This document shows, piece by piece, positions 33,447-48,400 of a stretch of 64,000 nucleotides of DNA. Every line of letters starts with the position of its first letter. Within the stretch, counting starts at the first letter, position 1. The translations under genes and the position numbers were made by a program. Origin of the DNA: Lineus longissimus (lineage: Eukaryota > Nemertea > Pilidiophora > Heteronemertea > Lineidae); NCBI RefSeq assembly GCF_910592395.1, contig NC_088323.1, forward strand, positions 16,470,157 to 16,534,156, given 5' to 3'. Below the pieces are notes generated by a model. The model saw only the letters and a list, made by a program, of their open reading frames with translations, was not told the origin of the DNA and did no database searches.

Positions 33447-36400
33447 ATAGCTAGCTCCTCATCCAGGACATCTCACCCTTTGAAGACAACATCCCACTGT
33501 CTTTAAGACACCATGAATAGCTAGCTCCTCATCCAGGACATCTTACCCTTTCGAGAGAACATCCTACTGTCTTTGATAAACCTTGAATAGCAAGCTCCTC
33601 ATCCAGTACATCTCATCCTTTGAAGAGAACAACCTACTATCGTTGAGACACCATGAATAGCTAGCTCCTCATCCAGTACATCTCACCCTTTGAAGAGAAC
33701 AACCTATTGTCTTTGAGACACCTTGAATAGCTAGTTCCTCATCCAGTACACCTCACCCTTTGAAGTGAGCATCCTACTGTCTTCGATACACCGAATAGCA
33801 AGCTCCTCATCCAGTACATCTCACCCTTTGAAAAGAACATCCTATTGTCTTTGAGACGCCTTGAATAGCTAGCTCCTCATCCAGTACATTTCATTCTTTC
33901 ATGAGAACATCTTACTGTCTTTGATACGCCTTGAATAGCTAGCTCCTCATCCAGTACATCTCACCCTTTGAAGAGAACAACCTACTATCTTTGAGACACC
34001 TTGAATAGCTAGCTCCTCATCCAGTACATCTCACCCTTTGAAGAGAACAACCTATTGTCTTTGAGACACCATGAATAGCTAGCTCCTCATCCAGTACACC
34101 TCACCCTTTGAAGAGAACAACCTATTGTCTTTGAGACACCATGAATAGCTAGCTCCTCATCCAGTACATCACACCCTTTGAAGAGAACAACCTATTGTCT
34201 TTGAGACACCACGAATAGCTAGCTCCTCATCCAGTACATCTCACCCTTTGAAGAGAACAACCTATTGTCTTTGAGACACCATGAATAGCTAGCTCCTCAT
34301 CCAGTACATCTCACCCTTTGAAGAGAACAACCTATTGTCTTTGAGACACCATGAATAGCAAGCTCCTCATCCAGTACATCTCAACCTTTGAAGAGAACAT
34401 CCTACTGTCTTTGTGACACCTTAAATAGCAAGCTCCTCATCCAGTATATCTCATCCTTTGAAGAGAACAACCTGTTGTCTTTGAGACACCTTGAATAGCT
34501 AGCTCCTTATCCAGTACAACTCACCCTTTGAAGAGAACAACCTACTATCTTTGAGACACCTTAAATAGCTAGCTCCTCATCCAGTACATCTCAACCTTTG
34601 AAGAGAACATCCTACTGTCTTTGTGACACCTTAAATAGCAAGCTCCTCATCCAGTACATCTCAACCTTTGAAGAGAACATCCTACTGTCTTTGTGACACC
34701 TTAAATAGCAAGCTCCTCATCCAGTATATCTCATCCTTTGAAGAGAACAACCTGTTGTCTTTGAGACACCATGAATAGCTAGCTCCTCATCCAGTACATC
34801 TCACCCTTTAAAGAGAGCTTCCTACTGTCTTTGATACACCGAATAGCAAGCTCCTCATCCAGAGTATCTCATCCTTTAAAGAGAGCATCCTACTGTCTTT
34901 GAGACACCATGAATAGCTAGCTCCTCATCCAGGACATCTTACCCTTTCGAGAGAACATCCTACTGTCTTTGATACACCGAATAGCAAGCTCCTCATCCAG
35001 TACATTTCATTCTTTCATGAGAACATCTTACTGTCTTTGATACACCTTGAATAGCAAGCTCCTCATCCAGTACATCTCACCCTTTGAAGAGAACATCCCA
35101 CTGTCTTTGAGACACCTTGAATAGCAAGCTCCTCATCCAGTACATCTCACCCTTTGAAAAGAACATCCTATTGTCTTTGAGACGCCTTGAATAGCTAGCT
35201 CCTCATCCAGTACATTTCATTCTTTCATGAGAACATCTTACTGTCTTTGATACGCCTTGAATAGCTAGCTCCTCATCCAGTACATCTCACCCTTTGAAGA
35301 GAACAACCTACTATCTTTGAGACACCTTGAATAGCTAGCTCCTCATCCAGTACATCTCACCCTTTGAAGAGAACAACCTATTGTCTTTGAGACACCATGA
35401 ATAGCTAGCTCCTCATCCAGTACACCTCACCCTTTGAAGAGCACAACCTATTGTCTTTGAGACACCATGAATAGCTAGCTCCTCATCCAGTACATCACAC
35501 CCTTTGAAGAGAACAACCTATTGTCTTTGAGACACCACGAATAGCTAGCTCCTCATCCAGTACATCTCACCCTTTAAAGAGAACAACCTATTGTCTTTGA
35601 GACACCATGAATAGCTAGCTCCTCATCCAGTACATCTCACCCTTTGAAGAGAACAACCTATTGTCTTTGAGACACCATGAATAGCTAGCTCCTCATCCAG
35701 TACATCTCACCCTTTGAAGAGAACAACCTATTGTCTTTGAGACACCATGAATAGCTAGCTCCTCATCCAGTACATCTCACCCTTTGAAGAGAACAACCTA
35801 CTATCTTTGAGACACCATGAATAGCTAGCTCCTCATCCAGTACACCTCACCCTTTGAAGAGAGCATCCTACTGTCTTTGAGACACCATGAACAGCTAGCT
35901 CCTCATCCAGTACATCTCTCCCTTTCAAGAGGACAACCTATTATCTTTGAGACACCATGAATAGCTAGCTCCTCATCCAGTACATCTCACCCTTTGAAGA
36001 GAACAACCTACTATCTTTGAGACACCTTGAATAGCTAGCTCCTTATCCAGTACAACTCACCCTTTAAAGAGAACAACCTACTATCTTTGAGACACCTTAA
36101 ATAGCTAGCTCCTCATCCAGTACATCTCAACCTTTGAAGAGAACATCCTACTGTCTTTGTGACACCTTAAATAGCAAGCTCCTCATCCAGTATATCTCAT
36201 CCTTTGAAGAGAACATCCTACTGTCTTTGATACACCTTGAATAGCTAACTCCTCATCCAGCATATCTCATCCTTTGAAGAGAACAACCTATTGTCTTTGA
36301 GACACCATGAATAGCTAGCTCCTCATCCAGTACATCTCACCATTTGAAGAGAACAACCTATTGTCTTTGAGACACCATGAATAGCTAGCTCCTCATCCAG

Positions 36401-39400
36401 TACATCTCACCCTTTAAAAAGAACATCCTACTGTCTTTGATACACCTTGAATAGCAAGCTCCTCATCCAGTATATCTCATCCTTTGAAGAGAACAACCTA
36501 CTGTCTTTGAGACACCATGAGTAGCTAGCTCCTCATCCAGTACATCTCACCCTTTGAAAAGAACAACCTATTGTCTTTGAGACACCTTGAATAGCTAGTT
36601 CCTTATCCAGTACACCTCACCCTTTATAGAGAGCTTCCTACTGTCTTTGATACACCGAATAGCAAGCTCCTCATCCAGGACATCTTACCCTTTCGAGAGA
36701 ACATCCTACTGTCTTTGATACACCGAATAGCAAGCTCCTCATCCAGTACACCTCACCCTTTGAAAAGAACATCCTATTGTCTTTGAGACGCCTTAAATAG
36801 CTAGCTCCTCATCCAGTACATTTCATTCTTTCATGAGAACATCTTACTGTCTTTGATACACCTTGAATAGCAAGCTCCTCATCCAGTACATCTCACCCTT
36901 TGAAGAGAACATCCTACTGTCTTTGACACACCTTGAATAGCTACCTCTTCATCCAGTACATCTCACTCTTTGAAGAGAACAACCTACTATCTTTGAGACA
37001 CCATGAAGAGCTAGCTCCTCATCCAGTACACCTCACCCCTTGAAGAGAACAACCTATTGTCTTTGAGACACCATGAATAGCTAGCTCCTCATCCAGTACA
37101 TCTCACCCCTTGAAGAGAACAACCTATTGTCTTTGAGACACCACGAATAGCTAGCTCCTCATCCAGTACATCTCACCCTTTGAAGAGAACAACCTATTGT
37201 CTTTGAGACACCATGAATAGCTAGCTCCTCATCCAGTACATCTTACCCTTTGAAGAGAACAACCTACTATCTTTGAGACACCATGAATAGCTAGCTCCTC
37301 ATCCAGAACACCTCACCCTTTGAAGAGAACAACCTATTGTCTTTGAGACACCATGAATAGCAAGCTCCTCATCCAGTACATCTCACCCTTTGAAGAGAAC
37401 AACCTACTATCTTTGAGACACCTTGAATAGCTAGCTCCTCATCGAGGACACCTCACCCTTTGAAGAGAGCATCCTACTGTCTTTGAGACACCATGAATAG
37501 CTAGCTCCTCATCCAGTACATCTCACCCTTTGAAGAGAACAACCTACTATCTTTGAGACACCTTGAATAGCTAGCTCCTCATCCAGTACACCTCACCCTT
37601 TGAAGAGAGCATCCTACTGTCTTTGATACACCGAATAGCAAGCTCCTCATCCAGTACATCTCACCCTTTGAAGAGAACATCCTATTGTCTTTGAGACGCC
37701 CTGAATAGCTAGCTCCTTATCCAGTACATTTCATTCTTTCATGAGAACATCTTACTGTCTTTGATACACAATGAATAGCAAGCTCCTCATCCAGTACATC
37801 TCACCCTTTGAAGAGAACATCCTACTGTCTTTGTGACACCTTAAAAAGCTAGCTCCTCATCCAGGACATCTCACCCTTTGAAGAGAACATCCCACTGTCT
37901 TCGATACACCGAATAGCAAGCTCCTCATCCAGTACATCTCACCCTTTGAAGAGAACAACCTACTATCGTTGAGACACCATGAATAGCTAGCTCCTCATCC
38001 AGTACATCTCACCCTTTGAAGAGAACAACCTATTGTCTTTGAGACACCTTGAATAGCTATTTCCTCATCCAGTACACCTCACCCTTTGAAGTGAGCATCC
38101 TACTGTCTTCGATACACCGAATAGCAAGCTCCTCATCCAGTACATCTCACCCTTTGAAAAGAACATCCTATTGTCTTTGAGACGCCTTGAATAGCTAGCT
38201 CCTCATCCAGTACATTTCATTCTTTCATGAGAACATCTTACTGTCTTTGATACGCCTTGAATAGCTAGCTCCTCATCCAGTACATCTCACCCTTTGAAGA
38301 GAACATCCCACTGTCTTTGAGACACCTTGAATAGCAAGCTCCTCATCCAGTACATCTCACCCTTTGAAGAGAACAACCTACTATCTTTGAGACACCTTGA
38401 ATAGCTAGCTCCTCATCCAGTACATCTCACCCTTTGAAGAGAACAACCTATTGTCTTTGAGACACCATGAATAGCTAGCTCCTCATCCAGTACATCTCAC
38501 CCTTTGAAGAGAACAACCTATTGTCTTTGAGACACCATGAATAGCTAGCTCCTCATCCAGTACATCTCACCCTTTGAAGAGAACAACCTATTGTCTTTGA
38601 GACACCATGAATAGCTAGCTCCTCATCCAGTACATCTCACCCTTTGAAGAGAACAACCTATTGTCTTTGAGACACCATGGATAGCTAGCTCCTCATCCAG
38701 TACATCTCACCCTTTGAAGAGAACAACCTACTATCTTTGAGACACCTTGAATAGCTAGCTCCTCATAAAGGACACCTCACCCTTTGAAGAGAGCATCCTA
38801 CTGTCTTTGAGACACCATGAATAGCTAGCTCCTCATCCAGTACATCTCACCCTTTGAAGAGAACAACCTACTATCTTTGAGACACCTTGAATAGCTAGCT
38901 CCTCATCCAGTACACCTCACCCTTTGAAGAGAGCATCCTACTGTCTTTGATACACCGAATAGCAAGCTCCTCATCCAGTACATCTCACCCTTTGAAGAGA
39001 ACATCCTATTGTCTTTGAGACGCCCTGAATAGCTAGCTCCTTATCCAGTACATTTTATTCTTTCATGAGAACATCTTACTGTCTTTGATACACCTTGAAT
39101 AGCAAGCTCCTCATCAAGTACATCTCACCCTTTGAAGAGAACATCCTACTGTCTTTGTGACACCTTAAATAGCTAGCTCCTCATCCAGGACATCTCACCC
39201 TTTCGAGAGAACATCCTACTGTCTTTGATAAACCTTGAATAGCAAGCTCCTCATCCAGTACATCTCATCCCTTGAAGAGAACAACCTACTATCGTTGAGA
39301 CACCATGAATAGCTAGCTCCTCATCCAGTACATCTCACCCTTTGAAGAGAACAACCTATTGTCTTTGAGACACCTTGAATAGCTAGTTCCTCATCCAGTA

Positions 39401-42400
39401 CACCTCACCCTTTGAAGTGAGCATCCTACTGTCTTCGATACCCCGAATAGCAAGCTCCTCACCCAGTACATCTCACCCTTTGAAAAGAACATCCTATTGT
39501 CTTTGAGACGCCTTGAATAGCTAGCTCCTCATCCAGTACATTTCATTCTTTCATGAGAACATCTTACTGTCTTTGATACGCCTTGAATAGCTAGCTCCTC
39601 ATCCAGTACATCTCACCCTTTGAAGAGAACATCCCACTGTCTTTGAGACACCTTGAATAGCAAGCTCCTCATCCAGTACATCTCACCCTTTGAAGAGAAC
39701 ATCCTACTATCTTTGAGACACCTTGAATAGCTAGCTCCTCATCCAGTACATCTCACCCTTTGAAGAGAACAACCTATTGTCTTTGAGACACCATGAATAG
39801 CTAGCTCCTCATCCAGTACATCTCACCCTTTGAAGAGAACAACCTATTGTCTTTGAGACACCACGAATAGCTAGCTCCTCATCCAGTACATCTCACCCTT
39901 TGAAGAGAACAACCTATTGTCTTTGAGACACCATGAATAGCTAGCTCCTCATCCAGTACATCTCACCCTTTGAAGAGAACAACCTATTGTCTTTGAGACA
40001 CCATGAATAGCTAGCTCCTCATCCAGTACATCTCACCCTTTGAAGAGAACGACCTATTGTCTTTGAGACACCATGAATAGCTAGCTCCTCATCCAGTACA
40101 TCTCACCCTTTGAAGAGAACAACCTACTATCTTTGAGACACCATGAATAGCTAGCTCCTCATCCAGTACACCTCACCCTTTGAAGAGAGCATCCTACTGT
40201 CTTTGAGACACCATGAATAGCTAGCTCCTCATCCAGTACATCTCTCCCTTTCAAGAGGACAACCTATTGTCTTTGAGACACCATGAATAGCTAGCTCCTC
40301 ATCCAGTACATCTCACCCTTTGAAGAGAACAACCTACTATCTTTGAGACACCTTGAATAGCTAGCTCCTTATCCAGTACAACTCACCCTTTAAAGAGAAC
40401 AACCTACTATCTTTGAGACACCTTAAATAGCTAGCTCCTCATCCAGTACATCTCAACCTTTGAAGAGAACATCCTACTGTCTTTGTGACACCTTAAATAG
40501 CAAGCTCCTCATCCAGTATATCTCATCCTTTGAAGAGAACATCCTATTGTCTTTGATACACCTTGAATAGCTAGCTCCTCATCCAGTATATCTCATCCTT
40601 TGAAGAGAACAACCTATTGTCTTTGAGACACCATGAATAGCTAGCTCCTCATCCAGTACATCTCACCCTTTGAAGAGAACAACCTATTGTCTTTGAGACA
40701 CCATGAATAGCTAGCTCCTCATCCAGTACATCTCACCCTTTAAAGAGAACATCCTACTGTCTTTGATACACCTTGAATAGCAAGCTCCTCATCCAGTATA
40801 TCTCATCCTTTGAAGAGAACAACCTACTGTCTTTGAGACACCATGAGTAGCTAGCTCCTCATCCAGTACATCTCACCCTTTGAAAAGAACAACCTATTGT
40901 CTTTGAGACACCTTGAATAGCTAGTTCCTTATCCAGTACACCTCACCCTTTAAAGAGAGCTTCCTACTGTCTTTGATACACCGAATAGCAAGCTCCTCAT
41001 CCAGGACATCTTACCCTTTCGAGAGAACATCCTACTGTCTTTGATACACCGAATAGCAAGCTCCTCATCCAGTACACCTCACCCTTTGAAAAGAACATCC
41101 TATTGTCTTTGAGACGCCTTAAATAGCTAGCTCCTCATCCAGTACATTTCATTCTTTCATGAGAACATCTTACTGTCTTTGATACACCTTGAATAGCAAG
41201 CTCCTCATCCAGTACATCTCACCCTTTGAAGAGAACATCCTACTGTCTTTGACACACCTTGAATAGCTACCTCTTCATCCAGTACATCTCACTCTTTGAA
41301 GAGAACAACCTACTATCTTTGAGACACCATGAAGAGCTAGCTCCTCATCCAGTACACCTCACCCCTTGAAGAGAACAACCTATTGTCTTTGAGACACCAT
41401 GAATAGCTAGCTCCTCATCCAGTACATCTCACCCCTTGAAGAGAACAACTTATTGTCTTTGAGACACCATGAATAGCTAGCTCCTCATCCAGTACATCTC
41501 ACCCTTTGAAGAGAACAACCTATTGTCTTTGAGACACCATGAATAGCTAGCTCCTCATCCTGTACATCTTACCCTTTGAAGAGAACAACCTATTGTCTTT
41601 GAGACACCATGAATAGCTAGCTCCTCATCCAGTACATCTCACCCTTTGAAGAGAACAACCTATTGTCTTTGAGACACCATGAATAGCTAGCTCCTCATCC
41701 AGTACATCTCACCCTTTGAAGAGAACAACCTATTGTCTTTGAGACACCATGAATAGCTAGCTCCTCATCAAGTACATCTCACCCTTTGAAGAGAACAACC
41801 TATTGTCTTTGAGACACCATGAATAGCTAGCTCCTCATCCAGTACATCTCACCCTTTGAAGAGAACAACCTACTATCTTTGAGACACCTTGAATAGCTAG
41901 CTCCTTATCCAGTACAACTCACCCTTTGAAGAGAACAACCTACTATCTTTGAGACACCTTAAATAGCTAGCTCCTCATCCAGTACATCTCAACCTTTGAA
42001 GAGAACATCTTACTGTCTTTGTGACACCTTAAATAGCTAGCTCCTCATCCAGAGTATCTCATCCTTTAAAGAGAGCATCCTACTGTCTTTGAGACACCAT
42101 GAATAGCTAGCTCCTCATCCAGGACATCTTACCCTTTCGAGAGAACATCCTACTGTCTTTGATACACCGAATAGCAAGCTCCTCATCCAGTACACCTCAC
42201 CCTTTGAAAAGAACATCCTATTGTCTTTGAGACGCCTTAAATAGCTAGCTCCTCATCCAGTACATTTCATTCTTTCATGAGAACATCTTACTGTCTTTGA
42301 TACACCTTGAATAGCAAGCTCCTCATCCAGTACATCTCACCCTTTGAAGAGAACATCCTACTGTCTTTGACACACCTTGAATAGCTAGCTCTTCATCCAG

Positions 42401-45400
42401 TACATCTCACTCTTTGAAGAGAACAACCTACTATCTTTGAGACACCATGAAGAGCTAGCTCCTCATCAATTACACCTCACCCCTTGAAGAGAACAACCTA
42501 TTGTCTTTGAGACACCATGAATAGCTAGCTCCTCATCCAGTACATCTCACCCCTTGAAGAGAACAACCTATTGTCTTTGAGACACCATGAATAGCTAGCT
42601 CCTCATCCAGTACATCTCACCCTTTGAAGTGAACAACCTATTGTCTTTGAGACACCATGAATAGCTAGCTCCTCATCCAGTACATCTTACCCTTTGAAGA
42701 GAACAACCTACTATCTTTGAGACACCTTGAATAGCTAGCTCCTCATCGAGGACACCTCACCCTTTGAAGAGAGCATCCTACTGTCTTTGAGACACCATGA
42801 ATAGCTAGCTCCTCATCCAGTACATCTCACCCTTTGAAGAGAACAACCTACTATCTTTGAGACACCTTGAATAGCTAGCTCCTCATCCAGTACACCTCAC
42901 CCTTTGAAGAGAGCATCCTACTGTCTTGGATACACCGAATAGCAAGCTCCTCATCCAGTACATCTCACCCTTTGAAGAGAACATCCTATTGTCTTTGAGA
43001 CGCCCTGAATAGCTAGCTCCTTATCCAGTACATTTCATTCTTTCATGAGAACATCTTACTGTCTTTGATACACCTTGAATAGCAAGCTCCTCATCAAGTA
43101 CATCTCACCCTTTGAAGAGAACATCCTACTGTCTTTGTGACACCTTAAACAGCTAGCTCCTCATCCAGGACATCTCACCCTTTGAATAGAACATCCCACT
43201 GTCTTTAAGACACCATGAATAGCTAGCTCCTCATCCAGGACATCTTACCCTTTCGAGAGAACATCCTACTGTCTTTGATAAACCTTGAATAGCAAGCGCC
43301 TCATCCAGTACATCTCATCCTTTGAAGAGAACAAGCTACTATCGTTGAGACACCTTGAATAGCGAGCTCCTCATCCAGTACATCTCAAACTTTGAAGAGA
43401 ACATCCAACTGTCTTTGATACACCTTGAATAGCTAGTTCCTCATCCAGTACATCTCACCCTTTGAAGAGAACAACCTATTGTCTTTGAGACACCTTGAAT
43501 AGCTAGTTCCTTATCCAGTACACCTCACCCTTTAAAGAGGGCATCCTACTATCTTTGAGACACCATGAATAGCTAGCTCCTCATCCAGGACATCTCACCC
43601 TTTAAAGAGAACAACCTACTATCTTTGAGACACCTTGAATAGCTAGCTCCTCATCCAGTACACCTCACCCTTCGAAGAGAACAACCTACTATCTTTGAGA
43701 CACCATGAATAGCTAGTTCCTCATCCAGTACATCTCACCCTTCGAAGAGAACAACCTACTGTCTTTGAGACACCATGAATAGCTAGCTCCTCATCCAGTA
43801 CATCTCACCCTTCGAAGAGAACAACCTACTATCTTTGAGACACCATGAATAGCTAGTTCCTCATCCAGTACATCTCACCCCTTGAAGAGAACAACCTATT
43901 GTCTTTGAGACACCTTGAATAGCTAGCTCCTCATCCAGTTCATCTCACCCTTCGAAGAGAACAACCTACTGTCTTTGAGACACCATGAATAGCTAGCTCC
44001 TCATCCAGTACATCTCACCCTTCGAAGAGAACAACCTACTATCTTTGAGACACCATGAATAGCTAGCTCCTCATCCAGTACATCTCACCCTTTGAAGAAA
44101 ACAACCTATTGTCTTTGAGACACCATGAATAGCTAGGTCCTCTTCCAGTACACCTCACCCTTTGAAGAGAGCATCCTACTGTCTTTGATACACCGAATAG
44201 CAAGCTCCTCATCCAGTACATCTCACCCTTTGAAGAGAACATCCTTTTGTCTTTGAGACGCCCTGAATAGCTAGCTCCTCATCCAGTACATCTCACCCTT
44301 TGAAGAGAACATCCTTTTGTCTTTGAGACACCATGAATAGCTAGCTCCTCATCCAGTACATCTCACCCTTTCGAGAGAACATCCTACTGTCTTTGATACA
44401 CCGAATAGCAAGCTCCTCATTCAGTACACCTCACCCTTTGAAAAGAACATCCTATTGTCTTTGAGACGCCTTAAATAGCTAGCTCCTCATCCAGTACATT
44501 TCATTCTTTCATGAGAACATCTTACTGTCTTTGATACATCTTGAATAGCAAGCTCCTCATCCAGTACATCTCACCCTTTGAAGAGAACAACCTACTATCT
44601 TTGAGACACCATGAAGAGCTAGCTCCTCATCCAGTACACCTCACCCCTTGAAGAGAACAACCTATTGTCTTTGAGACACCATGAATAGCTAGCTCCTCAT
44701 CCAGTACATCTCACCCCTTGAAGAGAACAACCTATTGTCTTTGAGACACCATGAATAGCTAGCTCCTCATCCAGTACATCTCACCCTTTGAAGTGAACAA
44801 CCTATTGTCTTTGAGACACCATGAATAGCTAGCTCCTCATCCAGTACATCTTACCCTTTGAAGAGAACAACCTACTATCTTTGAGACACCTTGAATAGCT
44901 AGCTCCTCATCGAGGACACCTCACCCTTTGAAGAGAGCATCCTACTGTCTTTGAGACACCATGAATAGCTAGCTCCTCATCCAGTACATCTCACCCTTTG
45001 AAGAGAACAACCTACTATCTTTGAGATACCTTGAATAGCTAGCTCCTCATCCAGTACACCTCGCCCTTTGAAGAGAGCATCCTACTGTCTTGGATACACC
45101 GAATAGCAAGCTCCTCATCCAGTACATCTCACCCTTTGAAGAGAACATCCTATTGTCTTTGAGACGCCCTGAATAGCTAGCTCCTTATCCAGTACATTTC
45201 ATTCTTTCATGAGAACATCTTACTGTCTTTGATACACCTTGAATAGCAAGCTCCTCATCGAGTACATCTCACCCTTTGAAGAGAACATCCTACTGTCTTT
45301 GTGACACCTTAAATTGCTAGCTCCTCATCCAGGACATCTCACCCTTTCGAGAGAACATCCTACTGTCTTTGATAAACCTTGAATAGCAAGCTCCTCATCC

Positions 45401-48400
45401 AGTACATCTCATCCTTTGAAGAGAACAACCTACTATCGTTGAGACACCATGAATAGCTAGCTCCTCATCCAGTACATCTCACCCTTTGAAGAGAACAACC
45501 TACAGTATTGTCTTTGAGACACCTTGAATAGCTAGTTCCTCATCCAGTACACCTCACCCTTTGAAGTGAGCATCCTACTGTCTTCGATACACCGAATAGC
45601 AAGCTCCTCATCCAGTACATCTCACCCTTTGAAAAGAACATCCTATTGTCTTTGAGACGCCTTGAATAGCTAGCTCCTCATCCAGTACATTTCATTGTTT
45701 CATGAGAACATCTTACTGTCTTTGATACGCCTTGAATAGCTAGCTCCTCATCCAGTACATCTCACCCTTTGAAGAGAACATCCCACTGTCTTTGAGACAC
45801 CTTGAATAGCAAGCTCCTCATCCAGTACATCTCACCCTTTGAAGAGAACAACCTACTATCTTTGAGACACCTTGAATAGCTAGCTCCTCATCCAGTACAT
45901 CTCACCCTTTGAAGAGAACAACCTATTGTCTTTGAGACACCATGAAGAGCTAGCTCCTCATCCAGTACACCTCACCCCTTGAAGAGAATAACCTATTGTC
46001 TTTGAGACACCATGAATAGCTAGCTCCTCATCCAGTACATCTCACCCCTTGAAGAGAACAACCTATTGTCTTTGAGACACCATGAATAGCTAGCTCCTCA
46101 TCCAGTACATCTCACCCTTTGAAGAGAACAACCTATTGTCTTTGAGACACCATGAATAGCTAGCTCCTCATCCAGTACATCTTACCCTTTGAAGAGAACA
46201 ACCTACTATCTTTGAGACACCATGAATAGCTAGCTCCTCATCCAGTACACCTCACCCTTTGAAGAGAACAACCTATTGTCTTTGAGACACCATGAATAGC
46301 AAGCTCCTCATCCAGTACATCTCACCCTTTGAAGAGAACAACCTATTATCTTTGAGACACCTTGAATAGCTAGCTCCTCATCGAGGACACCTCACCCTTT
46401 GAAGAGAGCATCCTACTGTCTTTGAGACACCATGAATAGCTAGCTCCTCATCCAGTACATCTCACCCTTTGAAGAGAACAACCTACTATCTTTGAGACAC
46501 CTTGAATAGCTAGCTCCTCATCCGGTACACCTCACCCTTTGAAGAGAGCATCCTACTGTCTTTGATACACCGAATAGCAAGCTCCTCATCCAGTACATCT
46601 CACCCTTTGAAGAGAACATCCTATTGTCTTTGAGACGCCCTGAATAGCTAGCTCCTTATCCAGTACATTTCATTCTTTCATGAGAACATCTTACTGTCTT
46701 TGGTACACCTTGAATAGCAAGCTCCTCATCCAGTACATCTCACCCTTTGAAGAGAACATCCTACTGTCTTTGAGACACCTTGAATAGCTAGCTCTTCATC
46801 CAGTACATCTCATCCTTTGAAGAGGACAACCTATTGTCTTTGAGATGCCTTGAATAGCTAGCTCCTCATCCAGTTCATCTCAGCCTTTGAAGAGAACATC
46901 CTACTGTCTTTGTGACACCTTGAATAGCTAGCTCTTCATCCAGTACATCTCACCCTTTGAAGAGGACAACCTATTGTCTTTGAGATGCCTTGAATAGCTA
47001 GCTTCTCATCCAGTACATCTCACCCTTTGGAGAGAAGAACTTACTATCTTTGAGACACCTTCAATAGCTAGCTCCTCATCCAGTTCATCTCACCCTTTGA
47101 AGAGGACAACCTACTGTCTTTGATACACCTTGAATAGCTAGCTCCTCATCCAGTATATCTCATCCTTTGAAGAGAACAACCTACTGTCTTTGAGACACCA
47201 TGAATAGCTAGCTCCTCATCCAGTATATCTCATCCTTTGAAGAGAACAACCTACTGTCTTTGATACACCATGAATAGCTAGTTCCTCATCCAGTATATCT
47301 CATCCTTTGAAGAGAACAACCTATTGTCTTTGAGACACCTTGAATAGCTAATTCCTTATCCAGTACACTTCACCCATTAAAGAGAGCATCCTACTGTCTT
47401 TGATACACCGAATAGCAAGCTGCTCATCCAGAACATCTCACCCTTTGAAGAGAACAACCTACTATCTTTGAGACACCATGAATAGCTAGCTCCTCATCCA
47501 GGACATCTTACCCATTCGAGAGAACATCCTCCTGTCTTTGAGACACCATGAATAGCTAGCTCCTCATCCAGTACATCTCATCCTTTGAAGAGAACAACCT
47601 ATTGTCTTTGAGACACCATGAATAGCTAGCTCCTCATCCAGTACATCTCACCCTTTGAAGAGAACAACCCATTGTTTTTGAGACACCATGAATAGCTAGC
47701 TCCTCATCCAGTACATCTCACCCTTTGAAGAGAACAACCTACTATCTTTGAGACACCATGAATAGCTAGCTCCTCATCCAGTACACCTCACCCTTTGAAG
47801 AGAGCATCCTACTGTCTTTGAGACACCATGAATAGCTAGCTCCTCATCCAGTACAACTCACCCTTTGAAGAGAACAACCTATTGTCTTTGAGACACCATG
47901 AATAGTTAGCTCCTCATCCAGCATATCTCACCCTTTGAAGAGAACAACCTACTATCTTTGAGACACCTTGAATAGCCAGCTCCTCATCCAGCATATCTCA
48001 CCCTTTGAAGAGAACAACCTACTATCTTTGAGACACTTTGAATAGCTAGCTCCTCATCCAGTACACCTCACCCTTTGAAGAGAGCATCCTACTGTCTTTG
48101 ATACACCGAATAGCAAGCACCTCATCCAGTACATCTCATCCTTTGAAGAGAACATCTTACTATCTTTGAGACACCATGAATAGCTTACTCCTCATCCAGT
48201 ACATCTCACCCTTTGAAGAGAACAACCTACTGTCTTTGAGACACTTTGAATAGCTAGCTCCTCATCCAGTACACCTCACCCTTTGAAGAGAGCATCCTAC
48301 TGTCTTTGATACACCGAATAGCAAGCACCTCATCCAGTACATCTCATCCTTTGAAGAGAACATCCTACTGTCTTTGTGACACCTTAAATAGCTAGCTCTT

